Notes under the pieces: generated by a model
Databases searched by the model: none
The model's input: only the letters and a program-made list of their open reading frames with translations
Told to the model about the DNA's origin: nothing
Source: Amyelois transitella
Taxonomy: Eukaryota > Arthropoda > Insecta > Lepidoptera > Pyralidae
Direction of reading: 5' to 3'
Length of the DNA stretch: 64,000 nucleotides
NCBI RefSeq assembly: GCF_032362555.1
Contig: NC_083515.1
Location: 7,351,001-7,415,000 of the forward strand
In this document: piece by piece, positions 33,445-46,247 of the stretch
Position numbering within the stretch: position 1 is the stretch's first letter
Layout of the letters: every line of letters starts with the position of its first letter
Program-made: the position numbers and the translations under genes

Positions 33445-33515
33445 TTACACTTCTTAAGGAGACTGTTGGCTCTGCCTACCCTGTAAGTGATAATGACCTA
33501 ACTATATGAACGAAT
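33445..33515 (+). repeat. RTE-derived SINE tail fragment
   Basis: GAGACTGTTGGCTCTGCC, then TACCCTGTAAGTGATAATGA, with a weak terminal tail. Confidence 0.6.
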
Positions 33516-36384
33516 GAATGAATTCTAGGTAGGATACTGAGATTGTTGCACATAATAAAAATAAAACAGAGGTGTATCCTTTGTTATAAAATCGAGACCG
33601 AGCATAGAATTGATTTTGTCGCATTTTATAGCGAACCTAGTTTAACGTGCGTGTGCATCGTTTTCTCCCTAGTTAAGTGTAAACGAGTTAAGTTAAAAGT
33701 CGATAGTTTGGAGATTGGAGAGCTTCGGAGAGCTGCACTGATGACCTATCGCCCTTGAGTGCGATACTCTAATTTCGTATTCTCCTGATACAACACACAA
33801 TAGCTTCGAGACAAAATTGAATAAAGTCGTGTTCGTTGTTAAAATTATCCTAGTTTTTGATATGCATAAATCAAGTTTTATAAGACGACATACAATGTAA
33901 GATCTCCGTTGGTAGTTCGTTTTACGATTATTCGCGCTGGCGGTCGAACCGAAGTAGTTATAATAAAGTAGAATCAAGCGAAGATTTCTAGCAATTTCTT
34001 CTCATATCCCCTGAGTTCCCTGCCAGACTGCAATAAAAATAAACGTGCGGATTCATTGAGTTTCCACAACTTCGATATATTTATAATGCATCTGTCGGTA
34101 AGTACATCATCTGGATAGTGATTGATCGATTCCTTCACTGTTTATAAGTAATGATTTTTACGAAGTAGAGGAAGAGGACATAATAACATGGTGACTTAAG
34201 TATTTATTAATTATAAAGCTTAAGGGGTTCAGAATTATCAACACATATTAACAGCCCAAACCGCTGAGCCTTATTATTTGAAATTTGGCATATGGGTTTC
34301 TTTTGTGGTCTTGGGGTATACTAAAAGAGGATTTCCCGAGGGAACGGACAAAACGGTATGGTGGGTGAATCTGCAGGCTCACTTTAGTAAAGCCACTGTA
34401 GATTGGTTTGGAAAGTTACGACTATTGTAGTTAAACTTGCTCACCAAATTCCAAAGTCACCTTGTTTCATCTTTCTCAGCACATTCCTTACGTTGTGATA
34501 AGACTCCATTCAAATCATATAAATAGTTAGTTCCAAGGCTGTGTTTACAAATAGGACAAAGTAGTGTTTCAAACAAACATGGACTTTCAGACGCGGGTGA
34601 CACTGCGGCGGAAATACGTTTGTTCCTCGAAGGTACTTAAATGCATACGAGTACAATGTCAGTAAGTTGTTATATTAGTATAATACATTAGATATTAATG
34701 CGAAAAATCTGAATTTTCTATAAACGCTGGCAAGATCTATTCACAAAACCAAAATTACCCACAGTGAAACTGTTTCTGATTCAATTCATTAATATCGCCT
34801 TATTACAATTCGGTGCCAACTTGCAAACTTCCCCTTTTGTGCCAAACTTGGCGTACGCATTAATCTTTTTGGTGTGATTACGTCTTTACGTTTTATCTCT
34901 CAGTCATCACCGATTTACGGGAATGTTACAGGTTATACTATATTCGTTCCGACTCGGGAATTTATTTTTTGCAATCTTCCGCTCGAGCTAATGGATGAGC
35001 ACTCGAGAAAAAATCTAATTTACTTGGCGATTGCTGCCTTTGTGAGCGTATACATTTCGCAGATGATTAATCAATCATTGAGAAGTATTTTATGTAACAA
35101 AGCTAAAAGTTTGCATGTTGAGGAATATTCTTGCTAACGCCTCTTTAACGGATAAAGTTCAGGAATTCAAGCTCTGAAATTTACGGGAATTGAAATTTGA
35201 AAGACGTCTGAAACAGCCTGAGCCTAGAAAAATAAAGTTGTGCTATGATAGCTTTTCCCCCATTTTATACATATCAGTTATAAAATTAATTTTATTTTAT
35301 ATTAGACTTACTAATAAATTACTTTTTGCTTTATAAAATTTGATGATGATGCTGTGGTGATATTGGTGTGACAGTGGTGACATTGTTGTTCTAGAAAATC
35401 GTTTCGGTATTCGCAGACAAAATGTAGTTCGCAATAAGTTATCCTCTAGGGATAGCCTTGAAGTTTTAAATCACTTTAGGAAATAAAGGTCGCCGGTTAA
35501 CCCTGTTTATGTCAGTTTGAACGGGAAAAACTTCGTTGTCATTGTGATATTTTGTGTAATAAATCATTTTACAATAAATGAAAAAGTAAATTTTGAACAT
35601 TGTACTTACTCCATTATCCTCCTGGGGTCAGATTTTTTTTCTAAAATGATAGAATGTGAGGGAAGATATGCCATAGGGTCTTCATGTTATCATTAGGTAT
35701 ATATTTAGGAATGTGTGTCAGGTATAATATAGGAACGACTCCCGTCTGCATATAATCATAATCATCGGAAAAGGTTTTTTACGATGTATTTTCTTACAGT
35801 GAGATAGTGCGTATGTATTCACTCCTCTTTAATGAGTTAAAGTTGTTAAATAGTAAGTTGGTAGGTAGGTAGGTAGTAATAGTAAGCAAGGGAGCTTCTA
35901 TCCTTAAAAAATATAACCACTCGCAAAGAATAAGCCCATATGTTTTCACAATATAAATTTCGCAGCCACAATGAGTGGCGGCGCGAAGGCCTATAATAAT
36001 AAAACTAAACGAGATGAATGCTTGTGATTTTGGAGATCCTAAGAACATAGTAGAGCCTACTGAACCTCATAAAACATTTTCATGGCGCCACAGAGTACTC
36101 GTTCAGTTTTATTTGTAACGGCCGGAAGCTCGTAAACTCTTACCTTACTTAACAGGCAAATCTGATTTGCGAACACGACTTTAGAAATTCGATTATGGTA
36201 AATACGGACAGACCGCCTTTAGCATCTTATTCACGTACCAAACGTACCAGTGATTGTTAAGGTCAAACTGATATTACATTTTCATACATTGTATTATTAT
36301 TTCGCAACTGTATTAAAACATATTTTTTTCTATGAATCTTTGAATTACCTAAGCTATGAACGCTCAACAAAAGTTTCCACGCTA
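33516..36384. other. Intergenic DNA
   Basis: No gene supported. A GGTA microsatellite lies at about 35858-35876. Open frames here (for example 34874-35137) show no recognisable motif or codon pattern. Confidence 0.4.
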
Positions 36385-36535
36385 ATCTGGTAGCGAAGCT
36401 ACTTGCCTTCCAGCGCAGACTGTAAAAGTCAATCAAGGAAAAGCCTTATGAATTCGGGATACTTCTTTTAGGCGATGGGATAGTGACATGTTTCTATCTC
36501 TGAATCTTAATTCTACTCGTATCATTATGCTAATC
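36385..36535 (+). repeat. RTE-derived SINE, alternative head
   Basis: GGTAGCGAAGCTACTTGCC, CAGACTGTAAAAGTCAATCA, CTTCTTTTAGGCGATGGG, TCTGAATCTTAATTCTAC. The tail is lost. Confidence 0.75.
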
Positions 36536-37069
36536 AGTTTAATGTGTGTCGTTCTATGAGTCTTGCTGTTTACTTGGGAATAAATACTTGATATATATGT
36601 ATGTGTGAGTCAATAGGTTATAAAGTTTTGATATATTACGAAGACCGAAATAATAAAAATCTATCGAACCGAATACAAGTATATATCAAATATTTTTACA
36701 TGAAGTTAATTCTGATGTTGATTGAAGTGAATATTTCGGGTCGCGTCGGGAGTAAATATTTGACTTTTGTAAGTAGGTACTTACTGTGAGATTACATTTT
36801 ATCAAAGGAAATTAAGCCTATGCTTGGAGAGAGGTCTTACGAGTTGGTTGAATATTCGATGATAACTTGCGTATCTTGATCGATCTCCTTTGAATTTGGA
36901 ATACAAATGAAGAGAATCTGGCAAAGAGCTGTGATATTCAGACTAGTTTTCAGCAATTTCCACGAATTCGAATTTCCACGAGTATTTAGGTAGGGTACTG
37001 AGATTGTTGCACATGATCAAACAGAGGTGTATCTTTTGTTGTAAATTCGTAGAAATGTTGAAAAGGATA

Positions 37070-37290
37070 CATACATACATATAATCACCCTCTGCGGGGT
37101 AGACAGAGGCAACAGTCATGAAAAATCTGATAGGCTACATTCAACTGTTTGGCCTAATGATAGAGTTGAAATTAAAATAGTGACAGGTTGCTAGCCCGTC
37201 GCCTAAAAGAAAATTCCCAAGTTTATAGGCCTACAAGGTTATAGGAAAGAGATGGAGTGGTCCTATTCTTTTTCTATTGGTGTTGAAAAG
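37070..37290 (-). repeat. RTE-derived SINE
   Basis: On plus it runs from the tail (ACATACATACATATAATCAC, GGGGTAGACAGAGGC) through GTGACAGGTTGCTAGCCCGT to the head (GAGATGGAGTGGTCCTATTC). Confidence 0.85.
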
Positions 37291-37429
37291 GAACGAGCTT
37301 AAACCCACTACTTTCCGCAAACCCTCTTTTTATCGCGGGAATTTTTAAAGAAATATTTTTTCTTTCGGAAATTTATTGCTAAAGGTACTTAATTATAGAT
37401 AAAATTGTTATTCTGAACATAGATTCATA

Positions 37430-37620
37430 GGTCAAATCAATCCTACTGGGACCATGTACCAATATCTGTTTAATTGCTAACCGATGCTTCATCGGTAGTG
37501 GAAAATTTCGCTAGCAACTGGATGTGTTACCAAGATCCAATATGTGTGAGTTACCTTTAAAGTTTGCAAAGGTGTCATAGGTGCACCAGGGCTCTTCTCC
37601 AGAGAAGTGAGGAATATGAG
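37430..37620 (+). repeat. SINE-like repeat, family 2, diverged
   Basis: GGTCAAATCAATCCTACTGG, CAACTGGATGTGTTACCAAG and ATCCAATATGTGTGAGTTAC match the copies at 22700-22975 and 7860-8165. Confidence 0.6.
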
Positions 37621-38027
37621 ATTGATTGTTCTATTTTGCCGGAGACTATTCAACCACGAGGTAGAAACACGAAAGTTTTCTATTTCTATTCCATTATAAA
37701 TCAACCGCAGAACTCTCTCGATATCCGCTGGTTTATTGAAATTGTCCGGTAGTTCAATATGAGCACGTCTGATATTGCATCCTGGATAGCGTTTGCGCCC
37801 CAGTTTTATTATAAACAGTAGTTACCTGCATTTCAGATGCAAGCTTTATTCTGCACGTTGGCTCGTGAGCTGCGCTTTGGGTGAGTTAGCAATTGGGGTG
37901 AGGATCTATTTTCGTATGCAGAGATATTATTTAATGGAATACGCACGCGGCACAGATATTTGCGTGAAATCTAGACCAAATAAGAACCTACGTAAAATTC
38001 AATGGCAAATAAATTAAAGGCAGTGCC

Positions 38028-38290
38028 GTGTGGTTCTCGGCACCAATACAAAAAGAATAGGACCACTCCATCTCTTTCCCATGGATGTCGTAAATGGCGA
38101 CTAAGGGATACGCTAACAAACTTGGGGTTCTTTTTTAGGCGATGGGCTAGCAACCTGTCACTATTTAAATCTAAATTCTATCATTAAGCCAAAAAACTGG
38201 ACGTGGCCATTCAGTCTTTCCAAGACTGTCGGCTCTGTCTGTCCCGCAAGGGATATAGACGTGACCATATGTATATATGTATATGTAAAA
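38028..38290 (+). repeat. RTE-derived SINE, near full length
   Basis: The best full copy: GTGCCGTGTGGTTCTCGGC, AATAGGACCACTCCATCTC, GGCGATGGGCTAGCAACCTG, GTCACTATTTAAATCTAAAT, CATTCAGTCTTTCCAAGACT, GGGATATAGACGTGACCATA, then TGTATATATGTATATG. The first ~100 bp match the 5' end of the RTE LINE at 58408-58300. Confidence 0.92.
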
Positions 38291-38397
38291 TTCAAAATCT
38301 CTAGACGCAGGCTTGTGATATATAATTCTGCCGGTCAACAAGTTCTGTTGGGTGACCTTCATGGTTCGCCATATTGTATTAGTGGCAGTGACACGTG

Positions 38398-38404
38398 TAT
38401 AAAT
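38398..38404 (+). promoter_or_regulatory. Possible TATA-box promoter
   Basis: TATAAAT preceded by CACGTG and followed by a GC-rich stretch. No downstream coding exon was found, so this is a weak call. Confidence 0.2.
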
Positions 38405-39049
38405 GGCGTCGGGGTCGGTACTCGGCACTCGTAGACTACGATTAGGGGGCTTGGTATCGACATACAGAACGATTTGTCACTATTTACTGTCGCTGAATAT
38501 AATTGAAATGAACCGTTCTTAATTACCTCCATGGATGAAGATTTGTGATCGCTTAATATCCTTTGTGGGCAATCTACTAAAGCAAGTACAAGTATACCTT
38601 GTACCTAATACAAGATAATTGCAATTATTTCTACTTTACTTATATCTTACTAATTTATTACCTTATCTTCTAATTAAGCACGCTAGTAAGCATGGGAAAT
38701 AAAAAAATCTTTCCTCATAATATAACGCAATTCAGGCAAATACTTTTAGTAGGTTTGATTTTGCTTGAATAACGACAATCTCTTTCCTTTTGTAAACTCG
38801 GTATATATTTCAAAAAGTAAAATTCAACTTCTAAAACTTTTAATAAAGCAGACAGGATAAATATTGAATCTAATTTTAAAACCGGTAAATTAACAAAGAT
38901 TAGAAAGAAATAATATTCGGAGTTTTACATCCCCGAGGGGATTCATTTCAGGTAGACAGCCGCCCGTGAAAACTACGTGAAATCATCACGGTTCACTTCA
39001 ATCCTGTCGGAAACACGCATTTACGAAGACTACAAAGATTATTCAAAGG
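38405..39049. other. Intergenic DNA
   Basis: No coding signal. It would hold a 5' UTR if the TATA-like site at 38398 is real. Confidence 0.35.
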
Positions 39050-39245
39050 TGACATACAAATATAGTCTTTACGGGGTAGACAGACACAAAAGTCTCGTAA
39101 GCCATGTTTAGTTGGATGACTTATAAGGGAATTGAGATTAAGATGTGTGACAGTTCGACAGCCAGTCGCCTAAACGAAGAATCCCAAGTTTAAAACCTTT
39201 CCTTTGATTGACTATTACAATATGCACGGGAAGACAAACACTAAG
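39050..39245 (-). repeat. RTE-derived SINE, alternative head
   Basis: On plus: TTTACGGGGTAGACAGACAC, TGTGACAGTTCGACAGCC, CGCCTAAACGAAGAATCCCA, TTGATTGACTATTACAATAT and GCACGGGAAGAC. Confidence 0.8.
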
Positions 39246-40599
39246 TTTTTTATTCCTTTGCAGACCAGCATAGAAGCTTCATAGTTACAGTGTAGTAAAA
39301 TTTTAATAAACGCACTGTATTCTCGTTAAAAATAAGTTGTCTTTGGCAGGCACGATGTTAGTGCTGTGTTTACATGAGTTCTTTATGCAAATAGCTATTA
39401 TTTTCATTATAATATCAACTTGTATATACAAAAGTTGACGTCACTCGGTTAGTTTTTTTCTGTTATATAGCCAAGTTTTCACGGCATATTAGGTGGTAGG
39501 TACGTAGGTACATATAAAGTGGTAGGTTATTCACGTGCTATTTTAATAGACCCGAGTTTTAAAGTGAAAATCTGGATATGGAGCAGGTAAGAGTAGTCCT
39601 TACTTAACAAGCGTTCAATAGTACATTATATTTTTTGAGAAACAAATTGATGGAAATTATGTACTTATTACTCTAATGACGAGGAATATTTTCAATCAAA
39701 CTTCTTCAAGAGCTTATTTGTTAATCAGTGTCAAGTTTTTATCTGTCTTTATCGATGCCACAGAAAAATTAACTCTTCAAGTAGGGCCCCGTCTTGCTCG
39801 GGTAAGAGCTGTGGATGCTTAGTTAGCCCGTACTGGGGACTTTTTGAGACCACAACACTAGATCCGGTCTTGTAATACTCTTTAATCTTTAATACCTACT
39901 CATGTTTTTTTATGTTCATGACCATAAACATTAGTAGAATATTCGTAAATAACAATATAAATTTTGAAAAAAAAATACAGCACTTATGACGGTTACCGCC
40001 TAAAAGTCCTAATAAAATTATTCTTACGTAGTTGTTACAAATTGGTTGTCTGAATCTTGAATTGTAAAATAAGATAAGAACTATGTGAACACAAAAACTA
40101 TGTAATGGAAATTTATTCGCATGGTAATCAGGCGGACCAGGCCCTGTATGTTTGTGTTCGCAGGCAATCTATCAAAACTTACCCTCTAAATTATACAGTC
40201 TTAAGGTTTACCCTGAAGGTATATTAAATTAATAGCACTTTGTGTTTTGCAACATCATTATTTTAAATGAACCCAAAATAAAGTACGTAATGTAATTTTC
40301 AAAAAGTTTGATTAAAGTATTTTGCATGTTAGACACTTAAGCCTAACGTGTTGTAATTAACGTAAATGAGTGTCTCCTTTGAAATTAAGAATGTCACGTT
40401 AAGCGTGTGATTGCGTTAATCCCAGTTGTGACTTCACTTTTCTAGACTAGGGGTCCGCTGATAACCACGACCCATGGTTCTGGAAGTCAGTTCTTTTGAG
40501 AAATCATTTTATTAGCGGGTTACCGACGCTAATTAATTATAAGAAAGTGATTTTAGGGTCCATGTCGTTTTTGCTGATCTTTCTGCGTAGATTTTAAAA

Positions 40600-40725
40600 A
40601 TAAGTCAAGGGAGAGGCTAATAATCTTTTAGGCGATGGGCTAGCAACTTCTCATTATTTGAATCTCAATTCCATCATTAAGTCACGCAACTGAACGTGGC
40701 CTTTCAGACTTTTCAGTACTTCTTA
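40600..40725 (+). repeat. RTE-derived SINE, partial
   Basis: AGTCAAGGGAGAGGC, TTTTAGGCGATGGGCTAGCA, TTGAATCTCAATTCCATCAT, CTGAACGTGGCCTTTCAG. The tail is missing. Confidence 0.8.
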
Positions 40726-41157
40726 GGGTTAGTTTACACACTCTGAGACGAGAAACAATATGACGATTTGCAAAGAGCTACTCAAAATTTTACTATATCT
40801 AATACACGAAAAGATACACATTTAGTTATGTTCTTACTGCGATTATCAGGATTCGGGGATTTCACTTAAGCTAACCTTTACTTTTCTTATATACTGATTT
40901 TTTTAAATCCTTTATAGTAAAATAAGCAATACTTAATGAAATGTAAACAGTTCAAGAGCCAGAGAGAAGTCATAGCCTCTATTTCTATTCATTGAAACGA
41001 CTGATATTAAATTAATATTTCAGGAACGAGGGTCTCAGCTCTACAGTATGAAGCGCTTTATTCATAAACCATTTAAATACGGGTAATACTGACGATGAAT
41101 ATATTTTACGTTATATTGGCCGTTTGCTTAATTAGGTTTATTAACGCAATAAGAAAA

Positions 41158-41405
41158 CTGCCGTGTGGTGCCCGATACCAATATAGAAAAGAATAGAACC
41201 ACTACATCTTTCTCCCGTGGATGGCGTAAAAGGCGGCTAAGAGGCTCATAAATTTGGGATTCTTCTTTTAGGCGACGGGCTAGCAACCTGTCTCTATTTG
41301 AATCTCAATTCTAGCACTTAACCTTACAGCTGAACGTGGCCTTTCAGTATTTTCAAGACTGAAGGCTATGTCTACCCCACTAGGGATATAGACTAGGCCT
41401 ATAGA
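41158..41405 (+). repeat. RTE-derived SINE, near full length
   Basis: CTGCCGTGTGGTGCCCGATA head, AGAATAGAACCACTACATC, GGCGACGGGCTAGCAACCTG, TGAATCTCAATTCTAGCAC, GTCTACCCCACTAGGGATAT. The final TATG tail is lost. Confidence 0.88.
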
Positions 41406-44303
41406 CAAGGGAAGAAAAAAAACTGGTTCATTTAATGACAGCACAACACATTTTCTTGAAAATCAGTGTCGTAAAGATTTGACTTAAATGTTGGTACTAA
41501 AATTTCGGGTAGTTTCATTGATTCCCTAGTGTCAAAACACCTGGGTGGCTCAAACTCACCGTTTAACTGCATTAGAATATTATATATTGCTTTGTTTCTT
41601 TTAGCTATATAAGCCTATATTGCGTGTCGCGTTATCTCTAAGGTAGCGATTCAGTGGTGATGTATGCAAACAGTTAGCTATCTGCGTACGGATTGCCCAA
41701 GGGATTATCTCAAGTCATAAATTGTATAATGCATTTGGGATGGAGCCAAGGGATTTCTTCATTAGTCCACTATCATAAGTTGTGAGATGAAATGCGATAT
41801 GTAGTTTTAGTTTTAGGCATATTACTGGCTTTAAACTATTAAAAGCGAAAAATTTTGCGCCGCCAACAAAAACGACGAATTAAATGCCACCTACAAAAGA
41901 ATATGGGTTTTTTGCAAATCCTACGGGAACTTTAAGATTTACTAGAATGAAAGGTAGGTACCTTATTTCCTTCTCCAGACTTAATTATAGAATCGCAAAA
42001 TTTAACGATAATGTATTAAGAGACAACAAATAAGATCTTATATCGTACTATGCCAATAGAAGACACAAAATCAATATTTCGTAATATATGGTAGATACTT
42101 ATGCATTTATTTATATACAACTATAATCTAGGAACAAATTCAACTAGAACTTAGAATAGTAAAAACTAAGTACATGGGCATTACTTATTTCTAAACAAAT
42201 TTCTTCCAGTAGGCCCATGGCTGGAAAATACCTAAAGGCATTGGCTTGTGTACATATTAAAAAGATATATAAATTACATAAACTTACTGATATTAATAAA
42301 CCTTAACCTAAAAATAAAAAAATATTAACTTATAACGAAAAATATCAAATAGGTAAATAAACCTACACGTAGGTACTACAATACAAATAGTGTTAGACAG
42401 GTAGTGGTCTCTAACTCCTCATTTACTTTACGTACGTGTGTCTGGCGGTAAACAATTTTATAGTCTGACTGCCCAATGTAGTTGCTATTTTAGTACATCG
42501 GAAAATTATCTCATTCCTCAACCAATATAAACTTGCTCATACAATTTTCACGACAGATTTAGTGCTACGCTCCCAATCGCATAACAAAGCATAATAACAG
42601 ACACACAAAGGGTTGATGGTTTAATACAGGATTTGCGATAAACATTGTACGAGTATTTCTCGGATTGGAACGCATTTGTATCTGTCATTCACAAACTAAT
42701 AAATCTCTCGCCATTCTATTAAGGTTTCGTGATAATTTAAATGGGTGCAGTGTGAAATATAGAAGCCCAAGTCAGGTCGAAAAGACATGCCAATCTATTC
42801 AGTTTTACGTAAGGCGACACTTACATTGCAAGTCTAGAGCGCCTTCGATTGAACCTCTGTATACGTAGGTATATATATTATTCCCTCTTTAATTGTACAT
42901 AAAATATATTCAGTATCGTTCTGTAAATACTTGAAATAGTTTTGTAGTAAACATGAGGTTTAACAAAGGTTTTATATAAATTCAAGAAAGATAACGAACC
43001 TAACGAACGTACTTGTTAGGAAATACCGAGTTCAATTTACAAATATATTGAAGGTGAAGTACTCGTAGATACAGTGAACATACAATCGAATAATTCCAGT
43101 TCACCAGTTACTTTACTTTAACTAAAGGTATAAGTAAGACAGTCGAATAACGAAATCACGTGTACAAATTGTTCTACCTTTGTCCATATATTGAGATTTT
43201 TTGCTGTGACGTGGGTTCAGTGTAACAAAGGTAGTGTGACAATGGAATTAAGATAAATGGGATTTCTGGTACCTTTTTACGGCTCAGTACGTTTAATGAC
43301 AAGGAGAGCTCTGAGCTGGAGAACATAAGATGTACACAGAGTTTATTTATTGGCTTCAGATGTTATTTATAAAAAAAATACTATTAAAAACATAAACTTA
43401 ATTAGAAGCAAAATTTAATAATTTAGAAAGTAAAAGTACTTAGTGAAATATTAATTCAGAAAACAAACTATGACAGCTATGAAACAAAATATATGATGAG
43501 TATAATGTGTTTTTCTCTAGTTCGGCGAGACGCGAGTAAAATGTTCGAATAAAGATACCTTTTTAAAAAAGATATAATATCTTACGTCCTTTTTAAGTAC
43601 ATAAACTGCTTGAAACCGCGCCCGTTGATGGATTTAACCCATGAATCAGAATGTAAACAGGGTTACGCTCTGCAATCACGATTTATTACGCTTTCGCTTG
43701 TCTACTTGGACGAAAATGTATCCTTTGAAATCGTGGAAACAAAGGACGCCCGACAGTTTTGAATTGAAGGCTTTAATTTGAATGAGATATACACACAAAC
43801 CTTGTATAGTAACGTTGTGCTTTTCATCTATTACAGAATAAAGTTAATAACTGGGACAACCGACCGGCCCGTGTAGCATGGACTCAATATACATAAGCGA
43901 TAGTTAATTATTTAGAATTTTCCTATTCTGATACTATGGCAATAAACATCTTTTCATTAGCGATGACCTCCAAAATCAATAATGCCCTAACTGACTGCAT
44001 AAGAAATGAAGCTCATTTTATTATAAAAACTTATTTATTAAAACTTACAACTTCTTTTGACCGTCAATTTATAACTTCGAACCACACTAGGTATAAAATA
44101 TCTCAAACATAAAGTTTATTAAATTTTTAATAAATTTCTTGTATTAAACATGGTCACTTATAAAAAATTGCGTGGTGCAGCGCAATGTACTACTTTATTT
44201 AACCTTCCTCAAGTCATTACGAAGGTCTTTCTCACGTATAATAAGAAAGTTTATTTTCTTTTCAGACGAGAGTGCGAGTAAAACGCAGGAAAAGTATATG
44301 AGC
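41406..44303. other. Intergenic DNA
   Basis: About 2.9 kb with no gene or complete repeat that I can recognise. Open frames here are short and lack motifs. Confidence 0.45.
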
Positions 44304-44356
44304 TATGGGCCTTTCTATTCTGACGTACATTGTACGTCAGAATAGAAAGGCCCATA
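44304..44356. repeat. Perfect 53-base palindrome, 26-bp arms
   Basis: Arms 44304-44329 and 44331-44356 are perfect reverse complements around a single T. It lies about 15 bp upstream of an interrupted SINE. Confidence 0.95.
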
Positions 44357-44371
44357 CGTCGTACAAGTAAA

Positions 44372-44660
44372 ATGAAATTAATCCTAAGGATATCGCGTAA
44401 AAGGCGATTAAAGGAATGGTAAATAAACTTAGTATTCTTCTTGTACGCGATGGGCTAGCAAGCTGTTACTACTAATTTCCCAATTTCATCAATTATAACT
44501 TTATGTAGTATTTTTTGTTTGTTACTACGTCAAACTTTATCTAAATAACCAATCTTCTCGAAATAAGAAAGACCTTTATGGCATAACCTAACACTATTAG
44601 GATTTTTATTCCATCATTACGCCATAAAGCTGAACGTGGCCTAACAGTAATTTCAAGAAG
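44372..44660 (+). repeat. RTE-derived SINE interrupted by other DNA
   Basis: The first part, to about 44490, has GGCGATTAAAGG, CGATGGGCTAGCAAGCTG. The second part, from about 44607, has CCATCATTACGCCATAAAGC and TGAACGTGGCC. About 110 bp of unrelated AT-rich sequence separates them. Confidence 0.7.
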
Positions 44661-45376
44661 AATCTCTCCTCCTTCCATAGATTCAGATCAAACATATTAA
44701 AGAACAAACACGACAAAACAAGGCTTCTAACCAAAGAAAATAGTCCTTTCTTTTGGCTGTTACATTAGCACCTATGGGTTCCGTTTTTATCGACGGAGTA
44801 TCTATGTATCTAGATATCAAAATACAACATTAAGGTAATCCTATAAATTGACTTAGATCAGGCATTAGCCTGTTGGTAATCTGTTTGTGATGGGAGTAAA
44901 TTTAAGGGCGTTTGATTAATAAATGATCAAAGCACCAGATGTATACTTATAATTACGTTACGTTTCCCAACGCGGGCCAATATTTGCACTTTCCAGATTA
45001 TAACTGTATTGCTCCGAATTATTTTATTTGTCATTGTTTGTTTAATAAATTTTATTTATTTATTCTCAACTCGGGTTAACGACGACTTAAGGTTCATTTT
45101 CTATTCACAATGAAGTCAGGTCAAGAAATGGGCGCGGTCGTATCCAGATAACTTATTATACAAAGAGAGATTTGTTTCAAAGTAATTTCTGCTCAATTTC
45201 ATGTATAACTTGTACAAATACGAGAGGGACCCTAAATTTACGTCTTTATACTCGGACCCAATGTCATAAAGTTACTTTTCATCACTTCTATCTGATTTCG
45301 GAGCTAGGTTTTTTATCACGGCGAATAAATTGAGTTCTTCAATTGGATCGAATCAATTTTCTGAATGAGCATTTCA

Positions 45377-45535
45377 TTGGCCTGTGTGGCACAGGGGTAG
45401 TGCGATTGTCTGTGACAACGGAGGTCCCGGGTTCGAATCCCGGCCAAGGCATGATGAAAGCGTACTTTCTTTGCTTGTTCTCGGTCTTGGATATTTTATT
45501 ATATAAGTATTTATTATAAAATATAGTATTTAGCA
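45377..45535 (+). repeat. tRNA-derived SINE with intact A and B boxes
   Basis: The A box is TGGCACAGGGG (about 45387-45397). The T arm (about 45427-45443) pairs perfectly around TTCGAAT, with the B box GGTTCGAATCC. The acceptor stem does not pair as in a true tRNA, and an AT-rich SINE tail follows, so this is not a tRNA gene. Confidence 0.8.
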
Positions 45536-45564
45536 CAATTGCTTTTAAAACCGATTATAATTCT

Positions 45565-45605
45565 GAATTGAAGTAATGTGCATAACATGCACATTACTTC
45601 AATTC
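45565..45605. repeat. Perfect palindrome, 19-bp arms, 3-base loop
   Basis: Arms 45565-45583 and 45587-45605 around AAC. Confidence 0.95.
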
Positions 45606-45859
45606 CACACACACATTGTATCAAGAGTGGTAACAGAACTTTGAGTCAACACAGTAGGTATGAAATCTTTTAAGTCTTATTTTATAATTCCGCAACATAC
45701 AGGTTTATAGAATGAAACGTAGAAAATAAGACTAAATGTTTATAAGAAATTTAAGTGAGTGCAAGATTCGTTTTGTTCGTCTTTTCCTCAATTATGTTAT
45801 AGTCTTATAAGGGTTGACTTTAATAACCTATAAATATTTTCATGTGTTTAATGCAAGTA

Positions 45860-45945
45860 CTTACATACATACATACATACATATACATATGGTCACGTCT
45901 ATATCCCTTCCGGGGTAGACAGAGCCAATAGTCCCGAAAAGACAT
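45860..45945 (-). repeat. RTE-derived SINE tail
   Basis: A CATA-repeat tail, then GGTCACGTCTATATCCCTTC, GGGGTAGACAGAGCC and AGTCCCGAAAAG, cut off where the next element begins. Confidence 0.85.
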
Positions 45946-46100
45946 ACATACAATCACGCCTTTTTTCCTGAGGGGTAGGCAGTATGATGACATACTTGTT
46001 ACATGCATACTTCTTTCGCTTCATCCACATTCATAATTCTCTTCATGTAAGCTCAGCGATTTCGGGTACTCTTGACCTGACCTTTTGCCAACAGGTACTA
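45946..46100 (-). mobile_element. 3' end fragment of an RTE LINE, inserted in a SINE
   Basis: ACATACATACAATCACGCC, GAGGGGTAGGCAG, TACTTCTTTCGCTTC, TCCACATTCATAAT and TACTCTTGACCTGACC match the 3' end of the RTE at 54990-55160 with small gaps. It starts right at the break in the SINE tail. Confidence 0.85.
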
Positions 46101-46247
46101 CAAAAATATGTTGCGATCCTGATAAAACATTCTCAAACAATCCTCTTGCGGCCTAAATATTTCAACTAGGTTAAAGTTGTTAAACGGGGGATACCTGACA
46201 TTCTTCTATTTATAGGAAGTATATCTTCACTTAACATTGGCGAAACC

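Noticed and set aside
34874..35137. 87-codon open frame with a hydrophobic stretch
   Set aside because: No recognisable domain, no supporting splice or promoter context; length is within chance for this DNA.
45377..45450. Possible tRNA gene (good A box, perfect T arm)
   Set aside because: The acceptor arms do not pair properly and an AT-rich SINE tail follows, so I call it a tRNA-derived SINE.
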